Below, piece by piece: positions 7,680 through 15,285 of a stretch of DNA of 48,617 nt (positions within the stretch are counted from its first letter, which is position 1; every line of letters begins with the position of its first letter). Under the pieces are notes generated by a model. The model was not told where the DNA came from and ran no database searches. It saw only the letters and a list, made by a program, of their open reading frames with translations. This DNA is from Candidatus Rokuibacteriota bacterium. GTDB lineage: Bacteria; Methylomirabilota; Methylomirabilia; Rokubacteriales; CSP1-6. The stretch is taken from assembly GCA_016209385.1 (NCBI GenBank), contig JACQWB010000215.1, positions 1 through 48,617 on the forward strand. Direction: 5' to 3'. A program made the translations under genes and the position numbers.

Positions 7680-8219
7680 ATGGAATACCTCAAGGAGACC
7701 GAACGGCCCGGGCCGGCGGTCCGGACATTCTACAAGATCGGCGAGCGGATGTTCGGCAAGGTGCCGACCCCCGAGCGACTCATGGCGCATCGCGTCCCGC
7801 TGATGCTGGGGCTCGGCGGCCTCTACGGCGCCATCGAGTGGTTCGGGACGATCGACGCGCAGCTTCGGGCCCTCCTCAACGTCCAGGTGGCGACGCTCTA
7901 CGGGAGCCCGTACTGAATGGACATCCGGCACGCCGTCGGCGTGAAGGCCGGGATCCCCGCCGAGAAGCTGGCCGCCCTGGGCTCGTACCGGGAGAGCGGA
8001 GCGTTCACGGAGCGCGAGAAGGCGGCGCTGGAGTTCGCGGAGCTGATCAGTCGTGACGATGCGGACGTGTCCGATGCGTGCGTGAGCCGGCTCTCGGAGC
8101 ATTTCTCCGATGGCGAGATCGTCGAGCTGGCGTTCATCGTCGGGTACCAGACCTTCGCCAGCAAGTTCGCCAAGGCCTTCAGGCTCGCGCCCCAGGGCTT
8201 TTCTCCGTCACCCGCATGA
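7680..8219 (+). CDS. Selenocysteine-containing AhpD-like protein
   Basis: About 179 residues of the carboxymuconolactone decarboxylase/AhpD fold, interrupted only by TGA at 7914-7916 (residue 79). The active-site segment reads LLNVQVATLYGSPY-U-MDIRHAVGVKAGI, where relatives have GC-x-(Y/F)-C-(I/M)-D. The TGA therefore replaces the second Cys of the CxxC pair and the first is Ser (SPYU). The C-terminal half (ESGAFTEREKAALEFAELIS, GEIVELAFIVGYQTFASKFA) is normal for the family. A GGAGGTGA lies 5 nt before ATG 7680; a GTG at 7626 overlapping the peroxiredoxin stop (GTGA) is the alternative. No signal peptide, so probably cytoplasmic, unlike the peroxiredoxin. AhpD proteins reduce peroxidases or decompose peroxides; a Se-dependent reductase or peroxidase is likely. 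Confidence 0.83.
7914..7916 (+). other. UGA selenocysteine codon (AhpD-like)
   Basis: In-frame TGA at the second position of the redox pair (SPYU). The next codon is ATG, which makes the 3' half look like a separate gene, but homology runs straight through. Confidence 0.83.
7929..7943 (+). promoter_or_regulatory. Candidate bacterial SECIS (AhpD-like)
   Basis: Perfect 6-bp hairpin CACGCC-GTC-GGCGTG, with the same GTC loop as the peroxiredoxin element. Loop G and U are nucleotides 22 and 23 counted from the U of UGA. Confidence 0.65.
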
Positions 8220-8245
8220 CGGCGAGGGGCAGGCTCGAGTACACT
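8216..8245 (+). promoter_or_regulatory. Candidate promoter ATGACG-N18-TACACT
   Basis: TACACT (8240-8245) ends 6 nt before a GTG at 8252, with ATGACG 18 nt upstream. The layout matches other apparent leaderless starts in this window. Confidence 0.35.
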
Positions 8246-8251
8246 AATCGG

Positions 8252-8533
8252 GTGGACCCAGGGTTTTTCGGCAGTCGCCTGGGCTCTGCGGACACGATGG
8301 CCCGGCGGCTTCGCGAAACGGTCGAGGCGCTCGCCACCCACGTCGAACGCGTCGGTGTCGAGGAGCCCGCCCGGCTGGCCGTGCTCAGGTCGGCCTTGCA
8401 CTCCATGCTGGGCGATTCCGCGTGTCGGGTGGACGTTCGAGCCGAGGCGCTTCGGCGCAGGCAGCTTCATCGCCTGCGCCAGCGACGAGGTGAGACCCGA
8501 GTAGATCTTCGAGCCGAGGCGAGGCCCGGGTAG
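8252..8533 (+). CDS. Small helical hypothetical protein
   Basis: A 93-codon ORF from GTG 8252. The first two thirds look protein-like and helical ([40 protein letters not shown]); the C-terminal third is Arg-rich and runs into a 29-bp repeat, where it stops at a TAG. A -10-like TACACT box sits 6 nt upstream, arguing for a leaderless gene. It has the same orientation as the Sec genes and msrP. No family is recognised. It could instead start at ATG 8297. Weakly supported as a real gene. Confidence 0.4.
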   Translation: MDPGFFGSRLGSADTMARRLRETVEALATHVERVGVEEPARLAVLRSALHSMLGDSACRVDVRAEALRRRQLHRLRQRRGETRVDLRAEARPG

Positions 8534-8610
8534 TTCTTCGAGCCGAGGGGCGTCGGCCATGCCGGGAGGCAGGCCCGCCACGAGGCGAGGCCCGAATAGA
8601 TCTTCAGGAG
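8492..8610 (+). repeat. Imperfect 29-bp direct repeats before msrP
   Basis: Two adjacent copies at 8492-8520 and 8521-8549 share the pattern GAGRCCCGRGTAG-(A/T)-TCTTCGAG and then CCGAGG. A third, partial copy at 8586-8610 (GCGAGGCCCGAATAGATCTTC) runs into the AGGAGG of msrP. The copies lack the regular spacers of a CRISPR. Possible roles are a regulator-binding array for the response regulator encoded downstream, or simple duplication. Confidence 0.55.
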
Positions 8611-8616
8611 GGACGT

Positions 8617-9573
8617 ATGCTGATCCGGCGTGCCCCGGACATCAGATCGTCGGAGATCACGGACGCCGCGGTCTACCTGAACCGGCGGTCGTTCATGATC
8701 GGCGTGGCGGCGCTGGCGCTTGCGCCGCCGGGCGCGGCCGCGGCGGCGCCCCCGCCGCCGGCGCAGCCGCTCGAGGCCAAGCGCAGCGCTGAGCTCTCGG
8801 TGGATGATCCGCCGACCAAGTTCGAGAGCGTGACCACGTACAACAACTTCTACGAGTTCGGGCCCAACAAGGACGACCCGGCCCGGCTGGCGCACATGCT
8901 CAGGCCGCGTCCCTGGACCGTCCAGGTGGACGGGCTCGTCGCGCGTCCGCGGCGGTACGACGTGGACGAGCTGATGCGGCTTGCCCCGCTGGAGGAGCGC
9001 GTGTACCGGCTGCGCTGCGTCGAGGGGTGGTCCATGGTGATCCCGTGGATCGGGTACCCGCTGGCGGTGCTCATCAAGCGGGTCGACCCGACGAGCCAGG
9101 CGCGCTTCGTCGAGTTCACGTCGCTCCTGGACCCGGAGCAGTTCCCGGGACAGCGGAAGGGTCTCTTCAGCTTCTCCTCGCTCGACTGGCCGTACGTGGA
9201 GGGGCTGCGGCTCGACGAGGCCCTTCACCCTCTGACGCTGCTGACGTTCGGCCTGTACGGGCGGGTGCTGCCGAACCAGAATGGGGCCCCGGTGCGCGTG
9301 GTCGTACCGTGGAAGTACGGGTTCAAGAGCGCGAAGTCGATCGTCCGGATCCGGTTCGTCAGCGAGCAGCCCCGGGCGACCTGGGAGAAAGCCGCGTCCC
9401 ACGAGTACGGCTTCTACTCCAACGTGAACCCGTCCGAGGATCACCCCCGCTGGAGCCAGGCGACCGAGCGGCGGATCGGCGAGTTTCGCCGGCGGAAGAC
9501 CCTGATGTTCAACGGCTACGCGGACCGGGTGGCGTCGCTGTACGCCGGAATGGACCTCCGGAAGTACTACTAG
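8617..9573 (+). CDS. msrP: MsrP, periplasmic Mo-dependent methionine sulfoxide reductase
   Basis: A 318-residue YedY/MsrP catalytic subunit. It has a Tat signal ([16 protein letters not shown], Ala-rich, Pro-rich linker), then the sulfite-oxidase fold: [40 protein letters not shown], and [19 protein letters not shown], where Cys134 is the molybdenum ligand. The C-terminus has [19 protein letters not shown] and the [20 protein letters not shown] segment diagnostic of MsrP. It repairs Met-sulfoxide (both R and S) in envelope proteins using electrons from quinol through MsrQ. AGGAGGGACGT precedes the ATG; msrQ starts 4 nt after the stop. Confidence 0.95.
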   Translation: MLIRRAPDIRSSEITDAAVYLNRRSFMIGVAALALAPPGAAAAAPPPPAQPLEAKRSAELSVDDPPTKFESVTTYNNFYEFGPNKDDPARLAHMLRPRPWTVQVDGLVARPRRYDVDELMRLAPLEERVYRLRCVEGWSMVIPWIGYPLAVLIKRVDPTSQARFVEFTSLLDPEQFPGQRKGLFSFSSLDWPYVEGLRLDEALHPLTLLTFGLYGRVLPNQNGAPVRVVVPWKYGFKSAKSIVRIRFVSEQPRATWEKAASHEYGFYSNVNPSEDHPRWSQATERRIGEFRRRKTLMFNGYADRVASLYAGMDLRKYY

Positions 9574-9577
9574 CCGC

Positions 9578-10255
9578 ATGTCCCGGCGCGCTCGGATCGT
9601 CCTGAAGGCGGCGGTGTGGGCGGCGTGCCTGTTCCCGCTCGCGCGCCTCCTCTATGAGTTCCACGCCGACGGCCTCGGCGCCAACCCGATCGATCACGTG
9701 ACGCGCACGCTCGGCGACTGGACGCTCCGGATCCTCCTCACGGCCCTGGCGCTGACCCCGCTCCGCCTCCTGTTCGGGATCTCCTGGCAGCTCAGCCTCC
9801 GGCGCCTCCTCGGGCTCTTCGCGTTCTTCTACGCGTGCCTGCACTTCGCTGTCTGGATCGTCCTGGACCATTTCTTCGACTGGCCTCAGATGTTCGCCGA
9901 TGTCATGAAGCGCCCGTACATCACGGTCGGCGTGCTCGCGCTGACCCTGCTCGTGCCGCTCGCCGCGACCTCGACGACGCGCATGGTGAAGCGCCTCGGC
10001 GGGCAGACCTGGCGGCGGCTTCACCGGCTGGTCTACGTCGTCGGCGTGCTGGCAGTGCTCCACTACCTGTGGCTCGCCAAGAAAGGCGTGGACGACCCGT
10101 ACTGGTACGCCTGCGTGCTGGTGGTCCTGCTCGGGGCCCGTGTGGTGGACTGGGGCCGGCGCCTCGCGGGGCGGCGCGGCCGGGCGGCGGACGCCGCGGC
10201 CGAGATGCGCCCCATCGGGCGCCTGCGCGGCGCCCCCGGGAGGACGCCGCCGTGA
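9578..10255 (+). CDS. msrQ: MsrQ, heme-binding membrane subunit
   Basis: A 225-residue membrane protein of the ferric-reductase-like transmembrane family with about six helices. Conserved His residues sit in LLGLFAFFYACLHFAVWIVL and RRLHRLVYVVGVLAVLHYLW, expected heme ligands, and SLRRLLGL marks the cytoplasmic loop. MsrQ passes electrons from the quinone pool or a flavin reductase to MsrP. Encoded directly behind msrP; its TGA overlaps the GTG of the Sec-thioredoxin (GTGA), so the three are translationally coupled. Confidence 0.93.
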   Translation: MSRRARIVLKAAVWAACLFPLARLLYEFHADGLGANPIDHVTRTLGDWTLRILLTALALTPLRLLFGISWQLSLRRLLGLFAFFYACLHFAVWIVLDHFFDWPQMFADVMKRPYITVGVLALTLLVPLAATSTTRMVKRLGGQTWRRLHRLVYVVGVLAVLHYLWLAKKGVDDPYWYACVLVVLLGARVVDWGRRLAGRRGRAADAAAEMRPIGRLRGAPGRTPP

Positions 10256-10782
10256 CGCCGGGGCGGCTGGCCGCGGCGACGCTCGCGCTCCTGATCGGGC
10301 TGGCGTTGCCTCCGGGTGCGGGCGCCCAGCGCGGCGCCCGGGTCGGGCTCCCCGCGCCCGAGATCACCGGGGCGTCCTGGATCAACAGCGAGCCGCTGTC
10401 GCGCGAGAAGCTCCGCGGCCGCGTCATCTTCGTGGAGTTCTGGACGTACGGCTGAATCAATTGCCAGAACGTGATCCCGCAGTTGCGGGTCTGGCACGAG
10501 AAGTACGCGGAGGCGGGACTGACGATCGTGGGGGTGCACACCCCTGAATTCTTCTGGGAGAAGCCCTACGAGAAGGTCGTGGCGACGACGAAACGGTTCG
10601 GGATTCTCTACCCGGTCGTGCAGGACAACGACTACGCCATCTGGAAGCGGTTCGGCGTCTGGGCGTGGCCGACGGCGGTCCTGGTGGACCGGAAGGGGAT
10701 CGTCCGCTACCAACACATCGGTGAGGGTGCCTACGCCGAGACCGAGTCCGTGATCCGGCGCCTCCTGGCAGAGGGGGGATGA
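10252..10782 (+). CDS. Selenocysteine-containing TlpA-like thiol-disulfide protein
   Basis: A 176-residue thioredoxin-fold protein interrupted only by TGA at 10453-10455 (residue 68). It begins with a signal peptide (RLAAATLALLIGLALPPGAG). The active site reads VEFWTYG-U-INCQNVIPQL, aligning with the FWTYxCINC motif of DipZ/TlpA-type proteins, so Sec replaces the first, nucleophilic Cys (UxxC). The family's later motifs follow: TIVGVHTPEFFWEKPYEKV, YPVVQDNDYAIWKRFGVWAW, then the cis-Pro in WPTAVLVDRKG. The start is GTG overlapping the msrQ stop; the stop overlaps the ATG of the kinase gene. Likely periplasmic, reducing the Sec-peroxiredoxin or other envelope targets. Confidence 0.87.
10453..10455 (+). 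other. UGA selenocysteine codon (TlpA-like)
   Basis: In-frame TGA at the N-terminal Cys of the CxxC motif, giving UINC. Confidence 0.87.
10476..10489 (+). promoter_or_regulatory. Candidate bacterial SECIS (TlpA-like)
   Basis: Hairpin CCCGC-AGTT-GCGGG, 20 nt after the UGA. The apical loop contains GU at nucleotides 30-31 from the U of UGA, within the accepted bacterial SECIS range. Confidence 0.6.
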
Positions 10783-12314
10783 CGATCCGCCCGGGCTCGC
10801 CGCTGGCCCGGTTCTCCGCCTTCGCCCTCCTGGCGATCGTCCTTCCCGCCGCCATCCTGGCCGTCCTCGGCTACCTCTCGCTCCGCCAGTGGGAAACCTC
10901 CGCCGAGCTGCTGTTCAGGGAGCAGGCCCGGGACATGGCGGCCATGGCGGCGGAGAAGGTGGAGATGGTCCTCGTCCGCGCCGAGGACGAGCTCCTGGGG
11001 CGGATCCAGTCGAGCCTGGAACGCCCTGACTTTGCCCCTGCCTCCCTCGCGCAGCTCCTGGCTTCCGCGCCGTTGATCCGGCAGCTCCATCTCCTCGACC
11101 GCGAGGCCCACCTCCTCTTCCCGCTGCCCGGCACCGGGGCAGACCCGGGCATCGTCTCGGGGCTCCTGGCCGAGATCCCGTACGGATTCTGGGAGCGGGG
11201 CGGCAGGCGTCGCCTGCTCGTGGGCGATCACGTGGTCCTGGCCGCGGTCCTGAGGGTCCCGGGCAAGTCCCCGGTGCTCGCCGCGCTCTCCTGGGACCCC
11301 GAGGCGCTCCGGCGGGAGATCCTGGCCCGGACCCTCGGCACGCTCGAGGGGCCGAGCATCCTCGCCGTCGTAGACCGCGAGGGTCGGCCGGTCTACAGTC
11401 GCCAGCCGCTCGATCGGGCCGAGCGGGTCGTGACTGTGAGCTTCGGCGAGGCGCTCCCGTTCTGGCGGGTCGCGCTCTACCGGCCCCACGGGATGTCCCC
11501 GCGCGACGCGGTCCGCCGCCAGGTCGTGATCTTCACCGTCGCCTTCGGCCTCCTGCTGCTCGTGATCGTGGTCGGGCTCGTCGCAACCTATCGCGTGGTG
11601 CGCCGCGAGACCGACATGGCACGGCTCAGAGCCGACTTCGTCGCGAACGTGTCGCACGACCTCAAGACGCCGCTCTCGCTCATCCGGATGTTCGGCGAGA
11701 CGCTCGAGCTGGGGCGGGTGGGTGACGAGGCCAAGCGCCAGGAGTATTACCGCGTGATCACGCGGGAGAGCGAGCGCCTCTCCCGGCTGATCGACAACGT
11801 CCTGGACTTCTCGCGGATCGAGGGAGGCCGTCGGGCATACGTCATGACGCCCACGGCGGTGGAGCCGCTCATCGGCGAGACCCTGAAGGCGTTCAGCTAC
11901 CCGCTCACCCAGCAGGGGTTCAAGGTGGAGGTGAGCGTGGCACCCGGTCTCCCCGAAGTCCCCATGGACGCCGACGCGGTCGGCCAGGCGCTCGCGAACC
12001 TCGTGGACAACGCGATCAAGTATTCGGCGAGCCGGAAGGCGCTCCGGGTGGAAGCCGTCGCGCGGGTCGGCCACCTTGCGCTGTCGGTGGCTGACGAGGG
12101 AGTCGGGATTCCCGCGGAGGAGCAGGGGAGGATCTTCGAGAAGTTCTACCGTGTAGGGCGGAGCGAGACGCAGGGACGGCGCGGCAGCGGCGTCGGGCTG
12201 GCGCTCGTGCGCCACATCGCGGAGGCCCACGGCGGGCGGGTGACGGTGGAGAGCCGGCTCGGGGAAGGGAGCTGCTTCACGCTCTGGATTCCCCTGGAGC
12301 CCCAGACGCGCTGA
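10779..12314 (+). CDS. Sensor histidine kinase
   Basis: A 511-residue membrane kinase. TM1 is at about residues 12-36, followed by an extracytoplasmic sensor region of about 200 residues (up to about 245), then TM2 (VVIFTVAFGLLLLVIVVGLV). The HisKA box is FVANVSHDLKTPLSLIRMF, with phospho-acceptor His293; N box LANLVDNAIKYS; G1 box VADEGVGIPAEEQGRIFEKF; G2 GSGVGLALVRHIAEAHGG. Its ATG overlaps the stop of the Sec-thioredoxin, tying it to the oxidant-defence genes. In E. coli, msrPQ is likewise controlled by the adjacent HprS/HprR pair, so this kinase probably senses envelope oxidants. Confidence 0.92.
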   Translation: MTIRPGSPLARFSAFALLAIVLPAAILAVLGYLSLRQWETSAELLFREQARDMAAMAAEKVEMVLVRAEDELLGRIQSSLERPDFAPASLAQLLASAPLIRQLHLLDREAHLLFPLPGTGADPGIVSGLLAEIPYGFWERGGRRRLLVGDHVVLAAVLRVPGKSPVLAALSWDPEALRREILARTLGTLEGPSILAVVDREGRPVYSRQPLDRAERVVTVSFGEALPFWRVALYRPHGMSPRDAVRRQVVIFTVAFGLLLLVIVVGLVATYRVVRRETDMARLRADFVANVSHDLKTPLSLIRMFGETLELGRVGDEAKRQEYYRVITRESERLSRLIDNVLDFSRIEGGRRAYVMTPTAVEPLIGETLKAFSYPLTQQGFKVEVSVAPGLPEVPMDADAVGQALANLVDNAIKYSASRKALRVEAVARVGHLALSVADEGVGIPAEEQGRIFEKFYRVGRSETQGRRGSGVGLALVRHIAEAHGGRVTVESRLGEGSCFTLWIPLEPQTR

Positions 12315-12322
12315 GGCATCCG

Positions 12323-13024
12323 GTGCCCCGGATCCTGATCGTGGACGACGAGCCCGAGATGGTGCGGGGGCTCGAGGACAACCTCCGCTTCGAGGGGTAC
12401 GGGACGCTCGCGGCGACCAACGGCCGGGACGGGCTCGCGCTGGCGCTGAGCGAGGTGCCGGACCTGATCGTGCTCGACGTCATGATGCCGGAGATGAGCG
12501 GCTGGGACGTGCTCCGGGCCCTCCGTCAGAAGCGGATCGACGTCCCGGTGATCATGCTGACGGCGCGCGGCGAGGAGCTGGACCGGGTCCTCGGGCTCGA
12601 GCTGGGCGCCGACGACTACGTGACGAAGCCGTTCGCGCTCCGCGAGCTGCTGGCGCGGGTACGGGCCGTGCTCCGCCGGCCGGGCCCCCGGCAGAAGTTC
12701 GAGGAGGTGGCCTTCGGCGACGTCCGCCTCCACCTCCGGGCGCGGCAGGTCTTCAAGGCGGGCACGGAGGTCCGGCTGACCCGCAAGGAGTTCGACCTGC
12801 TCCGCTACCTGGTCGAGCACCGCGGCGAGGTCCTGACCCGCGAGCGCCTCCTGGACGAGGTCTGGGGCTACGAGCACTTTCCCACGACGCGCACCGTGGA
12901 CACCCACATCCTCCGGCTCCGGCAGAAGTTCGAGCAGGACCCCGAGCGCCCGCGCTACATCCTGACCGTCCACGGCCAGGGGTACAAGTTCGCGGGGATG
13001 GACACGCCCTCCGCCACCCGCTGA
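12323..13024 (+). CDS. OmpR/PhoB-family response regulator
   Basis: A 233-residue regulator. Receiver domain with acidic pocket ILIVDDE, phospho-acceptor Asp52 in LIVLDVMMPEMSG and Lys in ADDYVTKPF; winged-helix output domain with LTRKEFDLLRYLVEHRGEVL and RTVDTHILRLRQKFEQDP. It starts at GTG 12323, 8 nt after the kinase stop. Likely activates the upstream Met-rich, Sec and msrPQ genes. The 29-bp repeats before msrP are a candidate binding site. Confidence 0.93.
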   Translation: MPRILIVDDEPEMVRGLEDNLRFEGYGTLAATNGRDGLALALSEVPDLIVLDVMMPEMSGWDVLRALRQKRIDVPVIMLTARGEELDRVLGLELGADDYVTKPFALRELLARVRAVLRRPGPRQKFEEVAFGDVRLHLRARQVFKAGTEVRLTRKEFDLLRYLVEHRGEVLTRERLLDEVWGYEHFPTTRTVDTHILRLRQKFEQDPERPRYILTVHGQGYKFAGMDTPSATR

Positions 13025-13084
13025 TCCTCCACTCCGAAGCCGCCGTTCGCCTGCCGATTACGATAGGGAAAGGGTCCGAGCGCC

Positions 13085-14950
13085 ATGGAGCCGTCCGAGG
13101 TCCGCCTTGCTGTCGGCCGCGACCCGCTCGCGGCTGCGTTTGAGCTTTCGCTGAAGGGCAGCCCGCGTGCGGGCCGGGTGCTGGCCGATCTGGTTCTGGG
13201 TGAGGAGATCGCGGGCCGGGTGGTCGAGGCCGGGGACGATGGCACCCTTCTCCTCGAGCTTCGAGGTGAGACGGTTCGGGCGAGGAGCGCGGTCGACCTC
13301 CCGGCGGGTAGCAGCGTCAACCTCCGGTTCGTCGCTCGTGCCCCTGAGCCGACCCTTCGGGTCGTCCCGGAGCAGCCGGCGGGGGACCGGCTCATGGCTC
13401 TGGCCTCAGCGGCGCTCTCGTCACCGGGCGACCTCGTGCCGCTCATCGCGCGTCTCGACGCGATCGCCGAGACTCTCGATCCCATCCCCTCGGCTGGTTC
13501 CGAGTTGGACGAAGCCGCGACGCCCGAGACGCCCGGGAAGGATGACGAGGCCCGATCAGGAGCCGAGCCCCGGCCGGGCGTCACGCGCGCCACAGGGTCC
13601 AAGCCCTCAACTGCGTATCCCGACGCGGCACGCCTGGCTCCGCCTCCGGCGCCGCCCAGGAACTCGCTCCACCCACCGGCGCTTCTCCCTCCCGTTGGAC
13701 CGCCCGACCCTCGGCAGGCTCGGGCCGCCGCGGGCGCGGGCGGGCCGTCTGTCGAACCTCAGGGACCCGCGACCGTCGCGGAGCCCGCCCAACCCGAGAG
13801 GTCCGCCCCGCATCGAGGGCCGACCTCGTCCGGAGCGTTACAGTCCTCGCGGCACATTCCTCTCCTACCGGGTCGTCCGCTTCCGACCGCCGTGGCAATT
13901 TCGCCCGCCGCCGTTCCGAAGGATAAGCCTGTCGCCTCCGCCGGTGGGGCTGTCTCGGCACCCGAAGGCGAGCTGAGCGGCCTCCGCGTGCCCGGGCCAG
14001 AGCCCGAGGCCCGGCTTCCGGAGGTCTCGGTCCGGCCCGAGGCCCCGCCGCCCGGGCCGGGTGAGCCTCCGGGCACGGTCTCTCTCGGCTCGGTCCCGCG
14101 TGATGCAGGCCCGGAAGCTGGAGACGTCTCGACCAGCGGAGCGGACGCTGGAAGCGTCCGGGCTCCATCATCGCACCGCGGGCCCGGCGCTCAGCAGAAG
14201 CCCGGGGTCGCGACCGGGGCGGGTGAGGCTGTGAGGCTTCAGCCCGAAGCCGGCCGGATCCTGAGAGGACTCCAGCGAGCGCTGGCCGAGGCCAGCGTCG
14301 ATCTCGGCCGGCTCACATCGGAAGCGCTCCGGAGCGCGATCCGCTCCTTGGCACAGCCGGTAGAACGCAGCCTGCTCGAGCTCGGCGATGGCCGAGCGGC
14401 TCCAGGTGGCTCAGGAGTCGAGGCGGATCTCAGAACGGCGCTCGCCAGGATCCTCGGGGACCCGGGGGCGGACGTGCTCCCGGACAACCTCAAGGAGCTT
14501 GCGGGTCAGGCGTTGGCTCGGGTCGAGGCGCGACAGGCGTTGAACGTGCTGGCCATGGCTCACGGCCAGCTCCTCCTCGAGGTCGCGGTGCGTGGCCCCA
14601 GGGGATGGGAGCCGGCGGCGATTCTGGTGGAGGACGAAGAGAGCGCGGGACGTGGCGAGGCGCACGAGAGGGTGACGCACCTCACGCTCCAGCTTCAGCC
14701 GGATGCTCTGGGAGCCCTGCGCGTGGTGGTCCGCCTGAAGGGCGACGAGGTCTCGTGTTACCTGGCCTGCTCCGATCCACACGTTGCCGAATTCGCCGGC
14801 GCGCGCCTGGCCGAGCTCCGTTCCGGTCTTACGAGCCGGGGGCTCCGGGTCGGTGCGGTCCAGGCGCTGGCGCTTCCCGGCGCGGAGGCGGTCGGCCCGC
14901 TCCGGCCGTCGCGGCTCCTCGCCTGGCCGTTGCTCGACGCGCTCCTATGA
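13085..14950 (+). CDS. FliK-like hook-length control protein
   Basis: A 621-residue protein in three parts: an N-terminal folded segment (about 1-110, VLGEEIAGRVVEAGDDGTLL), a long Pro/Ala/Gly/Glu-rich low-complexity middle (about 140-390), and a C-terminal domain (about 400-621). The C-terminal domain contains LTLQLQPDALGALRVVVRLK, DEVSCYLACSDPHVAEFAGA and LAELRSGLTSRGLRV, matching the FliK C-terminal pattern. FliK proteins measure hook length and switch the export gate through FlhB. It is followed by an FlhB-like gene with an ATGA overlap, as is usual for this pair. No other flagellar gene lies nearby. A TACGAT box at 13059-13064 may be its promoter. Confidence 0.75.
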   Translation: MEPSEVRLAVGRDPLAAAFELSLKGSPRAGRVLADLVLGEEIAGRVVEAGDDGTLLLELRGETVRARSAVDLPAGSSVNLRFVARAPEPTLRVVPEQPAGDRLMALASAALSSPGDLVPLIARLDAIAETLDPIPSAGSELDEAATPETPGKDDEARSGAEPRPGVTRATGSKPSTAYPDAARLAPPPAPPRNSLHPPALLPPVGPPDPRQARAAAGAGGPSVEPQGPATVAEPAQPERSAPHRGPTSSGALQSSRHIPLLPGRPLPTAVAISPAAVPKDKPVASAGGAVSAPEGELSGLRVPGPEPEARLPEVSVRPEAPPPGPGEPPGTVSLGSVPRDAGPEAGDVSTSGADAGSVRAPSSHRGPGAQQKPGVATGAGEAVRLQPEAGRILRGLQRALAEASVDLGRLTSEALRSAIRSLAQPVERSLLELGDGRAAPGGSGVEADLRTALARILGDPGADVLPDNLKELAGQALARVEARQALNVLAMAHGQLLLEVAVRGPRGWEPAAILVEDEESAGRGEAHERVTHLTLQLQPDALGALRVVVRLKGDEVSCYLACSDPHVAEFAGARLAELRSGLTSRGLRVGAVQALALPGAEAVGPLRPSRLLAWPLLDALL

Positions 14951-15264
14951 CGTCCCCGGCGCCGCGACCTGCCCGCGTCACGCGGCGGACGGCGGCCGCG
15001 CTCCGCTATCGTCCTCCCCGCGACGCAGCCCCTCGCCTCGTGGCCAAGGGCCAGGGTGTCGTGGCCGACCGGATCGTCGAGACAGCCCGACGGTATGGCG
15101 TCCCGATCCGGGAGGATCCGTTTCTCGTCGAGGCACTGGCCGCGCTCGACCTGGAGACGCAGATCCCGCCGGAGCTCTATCGCGTGGTGGCCGAGCTGCT
15201 GCTCTTCGTGTACCGGCTGAACGAGGAGTGGAGGCGGCGTTCGGACGTCACACGGCCCGGCTGA
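14947..15264 (+). CDS. FlhB C-terminal-domain-like protein (FlhX type)
   Basis: A 105-residue protein matching only the cytoplasmic domain of FlhB/YscU: ALRYRPPRDAAPRLVAKGQG, ADRIVETARRYGVPIREDP, FLVEALAALDLETQIPPELY, VVAELLLFVYRLN. It lacks the membrane part and the NPTH autocleavage site, like FlhX or YlqH. In the family it interacts with export substrates and FliK. The ATG overlaps the upstream stop. It converges with hpnN, 21 nt away. Confidence 0.85.
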   Translation: MTSPAPRPARVTRRTAAALRYRPPRDAAPRLVAKGQGVVADRIVETARRYGVPIREDPFLVEALAALDLETQIPPELYRVVAELLLFVYRLNEEWRRRSDVTRPG

Positions 15265-15285
15265 GCCGGTCGGCCGGCGCGACGC

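Noticed and set aside
7626-8219. Two separate small genes (7626-7916 and 7917-8219) or a nonsense-mutated pseudogene
   Set aside because: AhpD homology runs through the TGA without loss, the TGA is at the catalytic position, and two neighbouring redox genes show the same pattern with SECIS-like hairpins.
8492-8610. CRISPR array before msrP
   Set aside because: Copies are imperfect, irregularly spaced and merge with the msrP ribosome-binding site.
10457-10855. Minus-strand ORFs across the TlpA-like and kinase genes
   Set aside because: Arg/Pro/Ser-rich shadow translation of high-GC coding DNA without motifs or ribosome sites.
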